Origin: Variovorax saccharolyticus
Lineage (GTDB): Bacteria; Pseudomonadota; Gammaproteobacteria; Burkholderiales; Burkholderiaceae_C
Direction: 5' to 3'
Assembly: GCF_030316765.1 (NCBI RefSeq)
Contig: NZ_JASZYT010000001.1
Span: 1,116,001 to 1,180,000 of the forward strand
DNA length: 64,000 bases
The position numbers were made by a program, and so were the translations under genes. Below the pieces are notes generated by a model, which made no database searches, was not told the DNA's origin, and saw only the letters and a program-made list of their open reading frames with translations. Below, in pieces: positions 34,447-41,742 of the stretch; position 1 is the stretch's first letter, and every line of letters starts with the position of its first letter.

Positions 34447-34511
34447 GCGCCGCCCGGCCGCCCGAAGGCGCTCGCGCCGCAGTGCACAGCACGGAGGCTG
34501 CCGAATGAGCG
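34398..34511. repeat. Tandem duplication at the kinase/regulator junction
   Basis: Two identical 52-base copies, 34398-34449 and 34460-34511, separated by ten bases (offset 62). Each copy carries the kinase C-terminal codons and the ATGA stop/start overlap. The exact identity suggests a recent event. Confidence 0.97.
34443..34508 (+). CDS. 21-codon mini-ORF made by the junction duplication
   Basis: The ATG at 34443 overlaps the kinase stop (ATGA), and the frame ends at TGA 34506-34508, which overlaps the regulator ATG at 34505. The 21-residue product starts MSAARP and then repeats the last 15 residues of the kinase (PEGARAAVHSTEAAE). It is probably not a functional protein but a translational relay: ribosomes ending the kinase could restart here and again at the regulator. 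Existence of the frame is certain; translation is inferred. Confidence 0.5.
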   Translation: MSAARPPEGARAAVHSTEAAE

Positions 34512-35128
34512 GCCCGCTGTCCCCGCTGATCCACCTGATCGACGACGACCAGGCGGTGCGCGAAAGCCTGGCGCTGCTGATCGGCACGGTCGGCCTGCGG
34601 ACCCAGACCTGGGCCGATCCGCGAGCCTTCCTGGACGGTTTCGACCGCGCCGGCATCGGCGCCATCGTGCTCGACGTGCGGATGCCCGGCATCGGCGGGC
34701 TCGCGCTGCTCGACACGCTGATGGCGCAAGGGGTCGACCAGCCGGTGATCATGCTGACCGGCCACGGCACGGTCGAGATGTGCCGCCGCGCCTTCAAGGC
34801 CGGCGCCGCGGAGTTCCTGGAAAAGCCGGTGGACGATGAGCAACTGCTCGAAGCGCTGCAGCAGGCGGTGCGCAGGCACGTCGATTCGCGCGAGCGCACG
34901 CAGGCCGACCAGGCGGCGCGCGAGCGCTTCGCGCAACTGTCGGAGCGCGAGCGCGAAGTGCTGGGCTTCATCGTCGCCGGCCTCACCAACAAGGAGATCG
35001 CGCGGGCGCTGGCGCTCTCGCCGCGCACCGTGGAGACGCACAGGGCCAACCTGTTCGCCAAGCTGGACTGCGATTCGCTGGCGCAGCTGATCCGGCGCTA
35101 TGCCGGGCTGGTCGACGCCAGGGGCTGA
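34505..35128 (+). CDS. FixJ/NarL-type response regulator
   Basis: A 207-residue two-domain regulator: receiver with phosphoacceptor D57 (AIVLDVRMPGIGG) and K at AEFLEKPVDD, then a LuxR-type helix-turn-helix (LSEREREVLGFIVAGLTNKEIARALAL...TVETHRANL). It is the partner of the kinase upstream. The start at 34505 is the second copy of a duplicated ATGA junction. Downstream are inverted repeats and a secreted HbpS-like gene, the probable target. Confidence 0.94.
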   Translation: MSGPLSPLIHLIDDDQAVRESLALLIGTVGLRTQTWADPRAFLDGFDRAGIGAIVLDVRMPGIGGLALLDTLMAQGVDQPVIMLTGHGTVEMCRRAFKAGAAEFLEKPVDDEQLLEALQQAVRRHVDSRERTQADQAARERFAQLSEREREVLGFIVAGLTNKEIARALALSPRTVETHRANLFAKLDCDSLAQLIRRYAGLVDARG

Positions 35129-35134
35129 GCGGTC

Positions 35135-35172
35135 GCTCCGTAGTTCTACGGAGCCGCGCGGGTAGCCGTACG
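35135..35172. promoter_or_regulatory. Inverted repeat and second similar site upstream of the HbpS-like gene
   Basis: GCTCCGTAG-TT-CTACGGAGC (35135-35154) is a perfect 20-base palindrome. A related site, GTAGCCGTACG at 35162-35172, repeats the core GTAGTTCTACG (35140-35150) 22 bases later, about two helical turns. This spacing suits two regulator dimers on one DNA face. No T-run follows, so it is not an intrinsic terminator. Confidence 0.6.
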
Positions 35173-35260
35173 AATGGCCGGCAGGCGCGGAGCTTCCTAA
35201 AGTGGCGAAGCCGTCGGTGATGTGCCGGCGCCTTGATCCCCAACCCATTCGGAGAACTCC

Positions 35261-35776
35261 ATGCAAACGTCCCTTCGCCTCGGCAGCCTCGCCGTCCTGC
35301 TCGCCGCTTCCGCCCTGGCCGTGCAGGCCCAGACCGCGGCGCCGAGCCCGTCGGTTCGCGCCGAGAAGAACATGTCGCTCGAACTGGCCAACGAGATCGC
35401 CGGAGCCGCCGTCGCCGCCTGCGCCGCCAACGGCTATGCGGTCGCCGCCACCGTCGTCGACCGCGCCGGCACCGTGCGCGCGGTGCAGCGCGCCAACAAT
35501 GCCGGCTCCCACACCCTGGCCGCCAGCGAGCGCAAGGCCTGGACCTCGGCCTCGGCCAAGGCGCCGACCCTGGCGATGATGGAGAACGCACAGAAGAACC
35601 CCGCGGCCGCCAACCTCGTGAACATTCCGGGCTTCCTGCTGCTCGGCGGCGGCGTGCCGGTGAAGGCGGGCAACGAAGTCATCGGTGCGGTCGGCGTCGG
35701 CGGCGCCCCGGGCGGCCACCTCGACGAGCAGTGCGCCAATTCGGCGCTTGACAAGATCAAGGCCCAGCTCGGCTGA
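35261..35776 (+). CDS. Secreted GlcG/HbpS-family heme-binding-like protein
   Basis: A 171-residue protein with a signal peptide (about residues 1-23, ending AVQAQ) and a GlcG/HbpS domain: SLELANEIAGAAVAACAANG, AATVVDRAGTVRAVQRANNAG, and GGGVPVKAGNEVIGAVGVGGAPGG. Streptomyces HbpS binds heme and works with the SenS/SenR two-component system. The gene here follows a kinase/regulator pair, which suggests a similar accessory sensor or a target gene. A good Shine-Dalgarno (GGAGAA) precedes the ATG. Confidence 0.88.
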   Translation: MQTSLRLGSLAVLLAASALAVQAQTAAPSPSVRAEKNMSLELANEIAGAAVAACAANGYAVAATVVDRAGTVRAVQRANNAGSHTLAASERKAWTSASAKAPTLAMMENAQKNPAAANLVNIPGFLLLGGGVPVKAGNEVIGAVGVGGAPGGHLDEQCANSALDKIKAQLG

Positions 35777-35781
35777 TCGCC

Positions 35782-36468
35782 ATGAAGGCCGTTGTCGTGG
35801 CCCTCGCGCTGGTCGCTGCCGGCCTGGCCGTTCCCGTGGCGGCCCAGGTGGCGCCGACGGCGGCCGAGCTGCAGGCCTACCAGGGACTGCATCGCGCCGC
35901 CGCGCGCGGTGACCTGCCGCAGCTGAAGGTGCTGATCGCCGGCGGCGCCGATCTCGAGTCGCGCGACCGCCTGGGCCGCACGCCGCTGCACGTGGCGACG
36001 CATGCACGGCAGCGCGACGCCATCGGCGTCCTGGCCGCCGCCGGCGCGAAGCTCGACGTGCTCGAGAACGACCGCTACGACGCCGTTACCATCGCCGCGG
36101 TGGCCGACGACGTGCCGACGCTGGCGCTGCTGCTGTCGCTGGGCGCCAAACCCGGCCAGACCACCAGCCGCTACGACGGCACGGCGTTGATCGCCGCCGC
36201 CCACCTCGGCCACGACGAGGTGGTGCGCCGGCTGATCGCTGCCGGTGCACCGCTGGACCACGTCAACAACCTGCACTGGACCGCGCTGATCGAGGCCATC
36301 GTGCTCGGCGACGGCGGCCCGCGCCACCAGCGCACGCTGGTAGCCCTGGTCGACGCCGGCGCCAATCTGCAACTGGCGGATCGCCAGGGCCAGACGCCGC
36401 TGCAGCTGGCGGTCGCCCGCGGCTACGGGCCGATGGTCGAAAAGCTGCGCGCAGCGGGCGCAAGGTAG
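35782..36468 (+). CDS. Secreted ankyrin-repeat protein
   Basis: A 228-residue protein with a signal peptide (MKAVVVALALVAAGLAVPVAA) and about five ankyrin repeats. The clearest are ADLESRDRLGRTPLHVATHA and ANLQLADRQGQTPLQLAVA. Periplasmic ankyrin proteins next to redox or heme genes (AnkB-type) are known to protect catalase. It lies five bases after the HbpS-like gene and is almost certainly co-transcribed with it. Confidence 0.88.
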   Translation: MKAVVVALALVAAGLAVPVAAQVAPTAAELQAYQGLHRAAARGDLPQLKVLIAGGADLESRDRLGRTPLHVATHARQRDAIGVLAAAGAKLDVLENDRYDAVTIAAVADDVPTLALLLSLGAKPGQTTSRYDGTALIAAAHLGHDEVVRRLIAAGAPLDHVNNLHWTALIEAIVLGDGGPRHQRTLVALVDAGANLQLADRQGQTPLQLAVARGYGPMVEKLRAAGAR

Positions 36469-36523
36469 CGGCGGCTCGGGGACAATCGGGCGGTCCCATC
36501 GAGGGATCGCAGGATCACGCCCC

Positions 36524-37150
36524 ATGTACATGCCGCCGCAGTTCAACGTCACCGACCGCGCCATCGCCGCGCGGCTCATGCGCGACCATCCGTTCGCGAC
36601 CCTGATCTCCAACGACGACGCGGGCCAGCCCTACCTCACGCACCTGCCGCTGGTGCTGGACGAACGCGGCGCGGACGACTTCGCGCTGCTCGGCCATTGC
36701 GCCAAGCCCAATCCGCACTGGCGCTTCCTGCAGGCCCGCCCGCAGGCGGTCGTGAGCTTTCTCGGGCCGCACGCCTACCTCTCGCCCTCGGTCTACCCGG
36801 ACCTGGCACGGGTGCCGACCTGGAACTACCTGGCCGTGCATTGCACGGTCGAGGCGCGCCTGATCGAAGGCCCCGACGAGAAGGACGCGCTGCTCAAACG
36901 CCTCATCGGCCAGCACGAACCGGCCTATGCGCAGCAATGGCGCGACCTGGGGCAGGAGTTCCAGCACAAGATGCTCAACGGCATCGTCGGCTTCGAGCTC
37001 AAGATCACTGCGCTGCAATGCAAGGTCAAGCTCAACCAGCATCGCAAGGAATCGCACGCCGCGACTTTCGAGATGTACCGCGAAGGCACGCCGGACGAGC
37101 GTGCGCTCGCCGACTGGATGCAGCGGCTCGGCATCACCGGAGAGGCCTGA
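36524..37150 (+). CDS. PaiB-family FMN-binding protein
   Basis: A 208-residue member of the PaiB ('FMN-binding negative transcriptional regulator') family. Conserved parts are MYMPPQFNVTDRAIAARLM at the start, PFATLISNDD, THLPLVLDE, VSFLGPHAYLSPSVYPDL and TWNYLAVH. The split-barrel fold binds FMN; regulatory function is known only in Bacillus. GACAAT at 36481-36486 may be the -10 box. A small membrane protein gene follows one base later. Confidence 0.88.
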   Translation: MYMPPQFNVTDRAIAARLMRDHPFATLISNDDAGQPYLTHLPLVLDERGADDFALLGHCAKPNPHWRFLQARPQAVVSFLGPHAYLSPSVYPDLARVPTWNYLAVHCTVEARLIEGPDEKDALLKRLIGQHEPAYAQQWRDLGQEFQHKMLNGIVGFELKITALQCKVKLNQHRKESHAATFEMYREGTPDERALADWMQRLGITGEA

Positions 37151-37151
37151 G

Positions 37152-37379
37152 ATGCGAGTGTTCGGACTGATCGGCCTGCTGCTCGCTTTGGTGATCGTCG
37201 GGCTGCTGGTCAAGAAGCAGCTGACCGGGGTCGCGGCCCCGGTGCTGCCGGCCGGCACGAGCGCGGCCGGCAGCGCGCCGGCGGGCGACGCGCGCGCCCA
37301 GAGCCAGCAGATCCAGCAGCAGATCAAGCCGTCGCTCGATGCCGCGGTGCAGGCGCGGCCCTTGCCCGATGACAACTGA
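37152..37379 (+). CDS. Small single-helix membrane protein
   Basis: A 75-residue protein: one hydrophobic helix (FGLIGLLLALVIVGLLV) and an Ala/Gln-rich hydrophilic tail (SQQIQQQIKPSLDAAVQ). No family recognised. It begins one base after the PaiB-like stop and its own end overlaps the TadA-fusion start by 11 bases, which strongly supports translation as part of this operon. Confidence 0.7.
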   Translation: MRVFGLIGLLLALVIVGLLVKKQLTGVAAPVLPAGTSAAGSAPAGDARAQSQQIQQQIKPSLDAAVQARPLPDDN

Positions 37380-38454
37380 CGCCGACTGGATGGCGCTTGC
37401 GCTGGCCGAGGCGCGGCAGGCGGCCGCGGCCGGCGAGGTGCCGATCGGCGCCGTGCTGGTCAAGGAGGGACGGGTGGTCGCCAGCGGGCGCAACGCGCCG
37501 ATCGCACTGCACGACCCGAGCGCGCATGCCGAGATCAACGCGCTGCGAGCGGGCGGCGCCGCACTCGGCAACTACCGGCTCGACGGCTGCGAGCTGTTCG
37601 TGACGCTCGAGCCCTGCGCGATGTGCGCCGGCGCGATGCTGCATGCGCGGCTGGCCCGGGTCGTGTTCGGCGCCGCGGATCCGAAGACCGGCGCTGCCGG
37701 CTCGGTGATCGACCTGTTCCGCGAGGCCCGGCTCAACCACCGGACGCAGGTGCAGGGCGGCGTGCTGGCCGATGACTGCCAGGCCCTGCTGCAAGACTTC
37801 TTCCAGCGCCGCCGCAGCGCCGCCCGCGAGGCGGCCGAGCCCTTGCGCGACGATGCCCTGCGCACGCCCCCAGAGCGCTTCGCCGGCCTGAGCGACTATC
37901 CCTTCGCGCCGCACCACGTCAGCGCGCTGCCGAGCCAGCGCGGCTGGCGCATGCACTACATGGACGAAGGCCCGCCGGACGCGCCCTGCACCTGCCTGTG
38001 CCTGCATGGGCCGGGCGAGTGGAGCTATCTCTTCCGGCACCTCGCGGGCGCGCCGGGCCTGCGGGTGCTGGCGCCCGACCTGATCGGTTTCGGCAAGAGC
38101 GACAAGCCCAAGCGCGAGGCGGTGCATCGTCCAGCCTGGCATCTCGAAGTGCTGCTCGAATGGCTGGCGCAGCTCGCGCCAGGGCGGCTGGCATTGCTGC
38201 ACAGTGCCGCCGCAGCCGACTGGGCCGCGGGGCTGGCGGCGGCGGCGCCCGGGCGCTTCGCTTGCGTGATGCCCGTGCCCGAAGGCGCCGCGCCGGCAAG
38301 CCAGGCCTGGCGCGCCCCGTTCCCCGACCGCGGCTACGAGTCTGCGCTGCGTGCGCTGGGCCCGATCCCGCAAGGGCTCGGCGGCCCGACGCCCGAACAG
38401 GCCGCGACCCTGGCGCAGCGGGTGCGCGAGGCAATGGGATACTTCGCCCCGTGA
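37369..38454 (+). CDS. tadA: tRNA adenosine deaminase TadA fused to a degenerate alpha/beta-hydrolase domain
   Basis: The N-terminal 150 residues are a complete TadA, which makes inosine at position 34 of tRNA-Arg: zinc ligands H53 (HAEIN, with catalytic E55) and C83/C86 (EPCAMCAG). From about residue 165 a haloalkane-dehalogenase-like alpha/beta-hydrolase domain follows: PERFAGLSDYPFAPHHV, MHYMDEGP, CLHGPGEWSYLF and APDLIGFGKSDKPKRE. The expected nucleophile elbow is replaced by LLHSAAAADW (276-285), and the chain ends at residue 361 without cap domain or catalytic histidine. The hydrolase part therefore looks inactive and shortened. The stop overlaps the next gene's GTG (GTGA). Confidence 0.92.
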   Translation: MTTDADWMALALAEARQAAAAGEVPIGAVLVKEGRVVASGRNAPIALHDPSAHAEINALRAGGAALGNYRLDGCELFVTLEPCAMCAGAMLHARLARVVFGAADPKTGAAGSVIDLFREARLNHRTQVQGGVLADDCQALLQDFFQRRRSAAREAAEPLRDDALRTPPERFAGLSDYPFAPHHVSALPSQRGWRMHYMDEGPPDAPCTCLCLHGPGEWSYLFRHLAGAPGLRVLAPDLIGFGKSDKPKREAVHRPAWHLEVLLEWLAQLAPGRLALLHSAAAADWAAGLAAAAPGRFACVMPVPEGAAPASQAWRAPFPDRGYESALRALGPIPQGLGGPTPEQAATLAQRVREAMGYFAP

Positions 38455-39392
38455 AAAAGCACATCTACATCTATTCGCCCTCCAGCGCGGTGCGCGACAA
38501 GGCCGCCTTCAAGCGCGGCGTCAAGCGCCTTCAGAGCCTCGGCCACGAGGTCGAGATCGACGAGGCGGCACTCGCCACCCACCAGCGCTTCGCGGGCGAC
38601 GATGCCACGCGGCTGGCCGCGATCTCGCGCGCCGCGGCGAGCGGCGCCGACATCGCGCTGATCTCGCGCGGCGGCTACGGCCTGACCCGGATCCTCGACG
38701 CCATTCCCTACAAGGCCGTGGCCAAGGCGATCCATCGCGGCACGCAATTCGTCGGGCTCAGCGACTTCACGGCCTTCCAGTTGGCCCTGCTGGCCAAGAC
38801 CGGCGCCGTCACCTGGGCCGGACCCGCCGTGGGCGAGGACTTCGGTGCCGAAGCCGGCGCCGACGACATCATGGAAGCCTGCTTCGACGACCTGCTGGCG
38901 GGGCAGGGCGAGGGCACCGGCTGGCGCATGCCGGCGCGCGACAGCGTCGACCTGCCGCCCTTGCGCAGCATCCACGACGCGGTGCTGTGGGGCGGCAACC
39001 TCTGCGTGCTGACCAGCCTGCTCGGCACGCCGTGGTTTCCGGAGATCGACAAGGGCGTGCTCTTTCTGGAGGACGTTAACGAACACCCGTACCGGGTCGA
39101 GCGCATGCTCGACCAGCTGCGCCACGCGGGCGTGCTCGGGCGCCAGAAGGCGATCGTGCTCGGGCAGTTCACCGGCATCCGCAAGGCCCCGCACGACCGC
39201 GGCTTCGGCATGCAGACCGTCGTCAACCGGCTGCGCGGCCTGATCAAGCCGCCCGTGCTGACCGGCCTGCCGTTCGGACACGTGCCGACCAAGGTGCTGT
39301 TGCCCGTAGGCGCGAAGGTGGAGCTGGCCGCCGACGACCGCGACATCTTCATGGTCTGGGGCCACCGGCACGACCACGACCACGACCATTAG
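38451..39392 (+). CDS. ldcA: Muramoyltetrapeptide LD-carboxypeptidase
   Basis: Serine peptidase (S66) that removes the terminal D-alanine from murein tetrapeptides in recycling. The 313-residue protein starts at GTG 38451 overlapping the tadA stop and shows IYIYSPSSAV, the nucleophile region ISRGGYGLTRILD, the LWGGNLCVLTSLLGTPW segment and the C-terminal LTGLPFGHVP. The chain ends in an unusual HRHDHDHDH tail that could bind a metal ion. Confidence 0.93.
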   Translation: MKKHIYIYSPSSAVRDKAAFKRGVKRLQSLGHEVEIDEAALATHQRFAGDDATRLAAISRAAASGADIALISRGGYGLTRILDAIPYKAVAKAIHRGTQFVGLSDFTAFQLALLAKTGAVTWAGPAVGEDFGAEAGADDIMEACFDDLLAGQGEGTGWRMPARDSVDLPPLRSIHDAVLWGGNLCVLTSLLGTPWFPEIDKGVLFLEDVNEHPYRVERMLDQLRHAGVLGRQKAIVLGQFTGIRKAPHDRGFGMQTVVNRLRGLIKPPVLTGLPFGHVPTKVLLPVGAKVELAADDRDIFMVWGHRHDHDHDH

Positions 39393-39536
39393 GCAAGCCC
39401 CGGGGGGAGTGCGATTCGGCCGGCGCAGCCAGGCCCGTTGGTGAAACACCGCGGATCTGGCTTTGCCAGTCCGCCGGTGTTGCCCCCGGCAGGGGGTGGG
39501 AGGGCTACACGAAGTGAGCCCGACCTGGGGGCGAGC
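39393..39536. repeat. REP-like extragenic palindromic element
   Basis: Between ldcA and the next gene lies non-coding DNA with a strong stem-loop. The arms 39445-39461 and 39465-39481 are near-complementary (AACACCGCGGATCTGGC against GCCAGTCCGCCGGTGTT) around a TTT loop. The adjacent CCCCCGGCAGGGGG stretch is a second small palindrome. From memory this type of block recurs between genes in Variovorax and relatives; only one copy is present in this window. Confidence 0.5.
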
Positions 39537-39872
39537 CTAGCCCTGCACGCGGTGATGCGTGCGAGGCTCCATGGTGCCCGGGAGGCCACCCTTGAACAGG
39601 CGATTGATCTGGCGCATCTGGCGCCTGGCGGCGACTTCGCCGTCGACTGCGCTGAGGGCGGTCAGCACGTCCTGGCGAAGGTACCAGAGAGCTTCGAGGT
39701 CGCCGGCGAAACGCACCCGCTGGGCCACGCGTTGCATCGTGTGACCGCCGTGCACCTGAAGAAGTGACAGCATTGCAGTGCGGATCTGCCCGATCTGGCG
39801 ATCCGCGGAACGGCGAAAGCCGAAGCCCGGGAAGGACAGAAAGCGAAGGAGACTGCTGGGTGACACCATGGG
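39537..39872 (-). CDS. Small hypothetical protein
   Basis: 111 residues from the ATG at 39872 (a later ATG at 39773 would give 78 residues). The C-terminal 80 residues look like a real, soluble, helix-rich domain: IGQIRTAMLSLLQVHGGHTM, EALWYLRQDVLTALSAVDGE and ARRQMRQINRLFKGGLPGTM. I recall similar small proteins in Comamonadaceae but no function. No good Shine-Dalgarno marks either start. It is convergent with ldcA. Confidence 0.55.
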   Translation of the reverse strand, partial: PMVSPSSLLRFLSFPGFGFRRSADRQIGQIRTAMLSLLQVHGGHTMQRVAQRVRFAGDLEALWYLRQDVLTALSAVDGEVAARRQMRQINRLFKGGLPGTMEPRTHHRVQG

Positions 39873-40170
39873 AGGAAGGCGTATTGCCAAAACCTTGACA
39901 GGCGCTACGTTAAGGCTGCCCCCGGAGCCACACAAGCGGAGAAACATCATTTCATGTTCAAAAACAACATACTTCACGAATCTGCTCAAGGATCGGTTTA
40001 ACAACTAATGCCTAAGTTCTCATTTTTGAGTCAAAACGATTCTTACATCGTGTGTCGAAATGAAAAAGCAACATCTTGGGGCGCTGGCGGCCCGATTTGA
40101 GCCTCCGAGACCGTGTTTCGGCGCTGCTTTGCCATAATCGTTCCGCGAGAGCTACCAAAAACTGCACAAC
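39873..40170. other. AT-rich intergenic region upstream of the cyclase-FHA gene
   Basis: Nearly 300 bases without a gene. The part from about 39930 to 40075 is clearly richer in A/T than the rest of the window. No convincing ORF or RNA gene is seen. A CATAAT box at 40133-40138 lies 32 bases before the cyclase ATG and may be its -10 element. An isolated TTGACA at 39895-39900 has no partner -10. Confidence 0.5.
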
Positions 40171-41118
40171 ATGGGCGCCAATTCCACTGTCGTATTTGCC
40201 GATCTGACGGGAAGTACCAGAGTCTTCGAGGCTATGGGGAATGCGCGCGCCACCGAGACGGTGACGCGCCTGACCCAATGGATCGGCGGCGTGTGCGAGT
40301 CCCACGGAGGCCGTGTCGTGAAATCGCTGGGTGATGGCGTGTTTGCGATATTCGCGGAGGGCGTCAGTGCCACCCGCGCCGTGGTCGAGATGCAGCGCAA
40401 CCACCAGAAGCGGCTGCAGACGTGGCCGGCGCCCTTGCGCATGGAGCTTCAGATCGGCGTGGCCAGCGGCGAAGTGGTCGAGGTCGATGGCGATTGCTAT
40501 GGCGACGCGGTCAACCTGGCCTCGCGTCTCAGCGACCTGGCCGGGCCCGGACAGATCTGGGCCACCGAGTCGGTCATCGAACAATTGCATGGCGGCGAGG
40601 TTCGCCACCGCAGCCTCGGCCCGATCAACATCCGCGGCAAGAACGAGATGCCGGTGGTGCACCGGGTCGACTGGCAGGACGAAGTGTCCGAGTTCCTCAC
40701 GATGCCGGCCTCGCTGGTGCAGCAGCCGCGCGGTGCCGATTCTTCCTTCGGCCAGATCGAGCTGGCCTGGCTCGACGTCCGTTCGATGTTCAGCGCCTCC
40801 GACCTGCCGATCCATCTGGGCCGGGTCGACGAGGCGCAGTTCGTGGTGAACGATCCGCGGGTGTCGCGGCTGCATGCGCGCATCGAGGCCCGCCACGGCA
40901 GTTGTGTGCTGGTCGATGTCAGCACTTATGGCACTTGGGTCCGCTTCCATGGCACGGCCGGCGCCAGCGGCGAGATCGCGCTGCGGCGCGACGAGTGCGT
41001 TCTGCACGGCAGCGGCGAGATCGGGCTGGGCGCACCGCTGAGCGACTTCAGCGCACCGACCATCTCGTTCAACACCACCGGCGGCAACGTGCTGCTGGCG
41101 CGGCGCGACCTGCGCTAG
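40171..41118 (+). CDS. Class III adenylate cyclase with C-terminal FHA domain
   Basis: A 315-residue soluble protein. Residues 5-160 form a class III cyclase catalytic domain. Metal-binding aspartates are D11 (VVFADLTGSTR) and D55 (KSLGDGVFAIF), with K51 as expected for ATP recognition and the GDAVNLASRLS segment carrying the transition-state residues, so it looks active as an adenylate cyclase. Residues 210-300 form an FHA phosphothreonine-binding domain: IHLGRVDE, VSRLHARIE and STYGTW. The combination suggests a phosphoprotein-targeted cyclase. Its end overlaps the convergent gene by four bases. Confidence 0.9.
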   Translation: MGANSTVVFADLTGSTRVFEAMGNARATETVTRLTQWIGGVCESHGGRVVKSLGDGVFAIFAEGVSATRAVVEMQRNHQKRLQTWPAPLRMELQIGVASGEVVEVDGDCYGDAVNLASRLSDLAGPGQIWATESVIEQLHGGEVRHRSLGPINIRGKNEMPVVHRVDWQDEVSEFLTMPASLVQQPRGADSSFGQIELAWLDVRSMFSASDLPIHLGRVDEAQFVVNDPRVSRLHARIEARHGSCVLVDVSTYGTWVRFHGTAGASGEIALRRDECVLHGSGEIGLGAPLSDFSAPTISFNTTGGNVLLARRDLR

Positions 41119-41660
41119 GCGCCCTGCGGGGCCGGCTCGAGGCGCCGGAGCACGCGGCCGTCGCCGACGAACGACTCCCCGACCAGCATCCTGAAACTGG
41201 CACCCGGCTGGAACCTGGGCAACGCCAGCAGCGGGGCCAGAAATTCCATCTCGAGCGCTTGCGGGCTGCCGCGGCGAAAGCTCCGATCGGGCGCCACCCA
41301 CCAGCGGGCAGAAAAGGCTTCGTTGCCGATCACGAGGGCGCAGCGGTGTTCGCCGGCGGGCACGGGGATGTCTTCGGCCGGCACCAGCGGCGGTCGCAGC
41401 GTGAGTTCGACCAGCAGTTGCGGGTCGAAGGAAGCCCGTTCGTCGAACGGCGATGCAGCAGGCGGAGCAGGGCGCCGCAGCCGCCCGATCAGCCACGAGA
41501 TCACGTTGCCGATGATCGGGACCCAGAGCAGCATCAGCAGGGTGCCGATGTCGCGGGTGGTCGAGCCCGGCGCGGCCCACTGGCGCAACGCCGCACCACC
41601 GACGGCGACGCACAGCAGGATGATGACGATGAGCTTGCGTCTGGACTGAATGGTCGTCAT
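41115..41660 (-). CDS. Membrane-anchored hypothetical protein
   Basis: A 181-residue protein with two hydrophobic helices in the N-terminal third (KLIVIILLCVAVGGAAL and LLMLLWVPIIGNVISWLIG) and a soluble C-terminal domain with a beta-rich appearance (CALVIGNEAFSARWWVAPD). No family recognised. The stop overlaps the cyclase stop region tail-to-tail. A GC-rich stem-loop (41674-41692) lies just upstream of its start. Confidence 0.68.
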   Translation of the reverse strand: MTTIQSRRKLIVIILLCVAVGGAALRQWAAPGSTTRDIGTLLMLLWVPIIGNVISWLIGRLRRPAPPAASPFDERASFDPQLLVELTLRPPLVPAEDIPVPAGEHRCALVIGNEAFSARWWVAPDRSFRRGSPQALEMEFLAPLLALPRFQPGASFRMLVGESFVGDGRVLRRLEPAPQGA

Positions 41661-41742
41661 GGGGGGCGGTTTCGGCCGTTGGAAAAACGGCCTAGCTTAA
41701 CGGCCCGGGGCCGCGCAGCGCCTCGCCCAGACGGCCCTGCGC

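Noticed and set aside
39895..39900. Perfect TTGACA hexamer
   Set aside because: No -10-like hexamer at 15-19 base spacing on that strand, so not reported as a promoter.
39873..40004. Upstream extension of the small minus-strand gene to a TTG at 40004
   Set aside because: The added residues lie in AT-rich DNA without coding character; the ATG at 39872 is more likely.
41674..41692. Stem-loop GGCCGTT/AACGGCC upstream of the gene at 41115-41660
   Set aside because: Only seven base pairs and no T-run after it in either direction; not called as a terminator.
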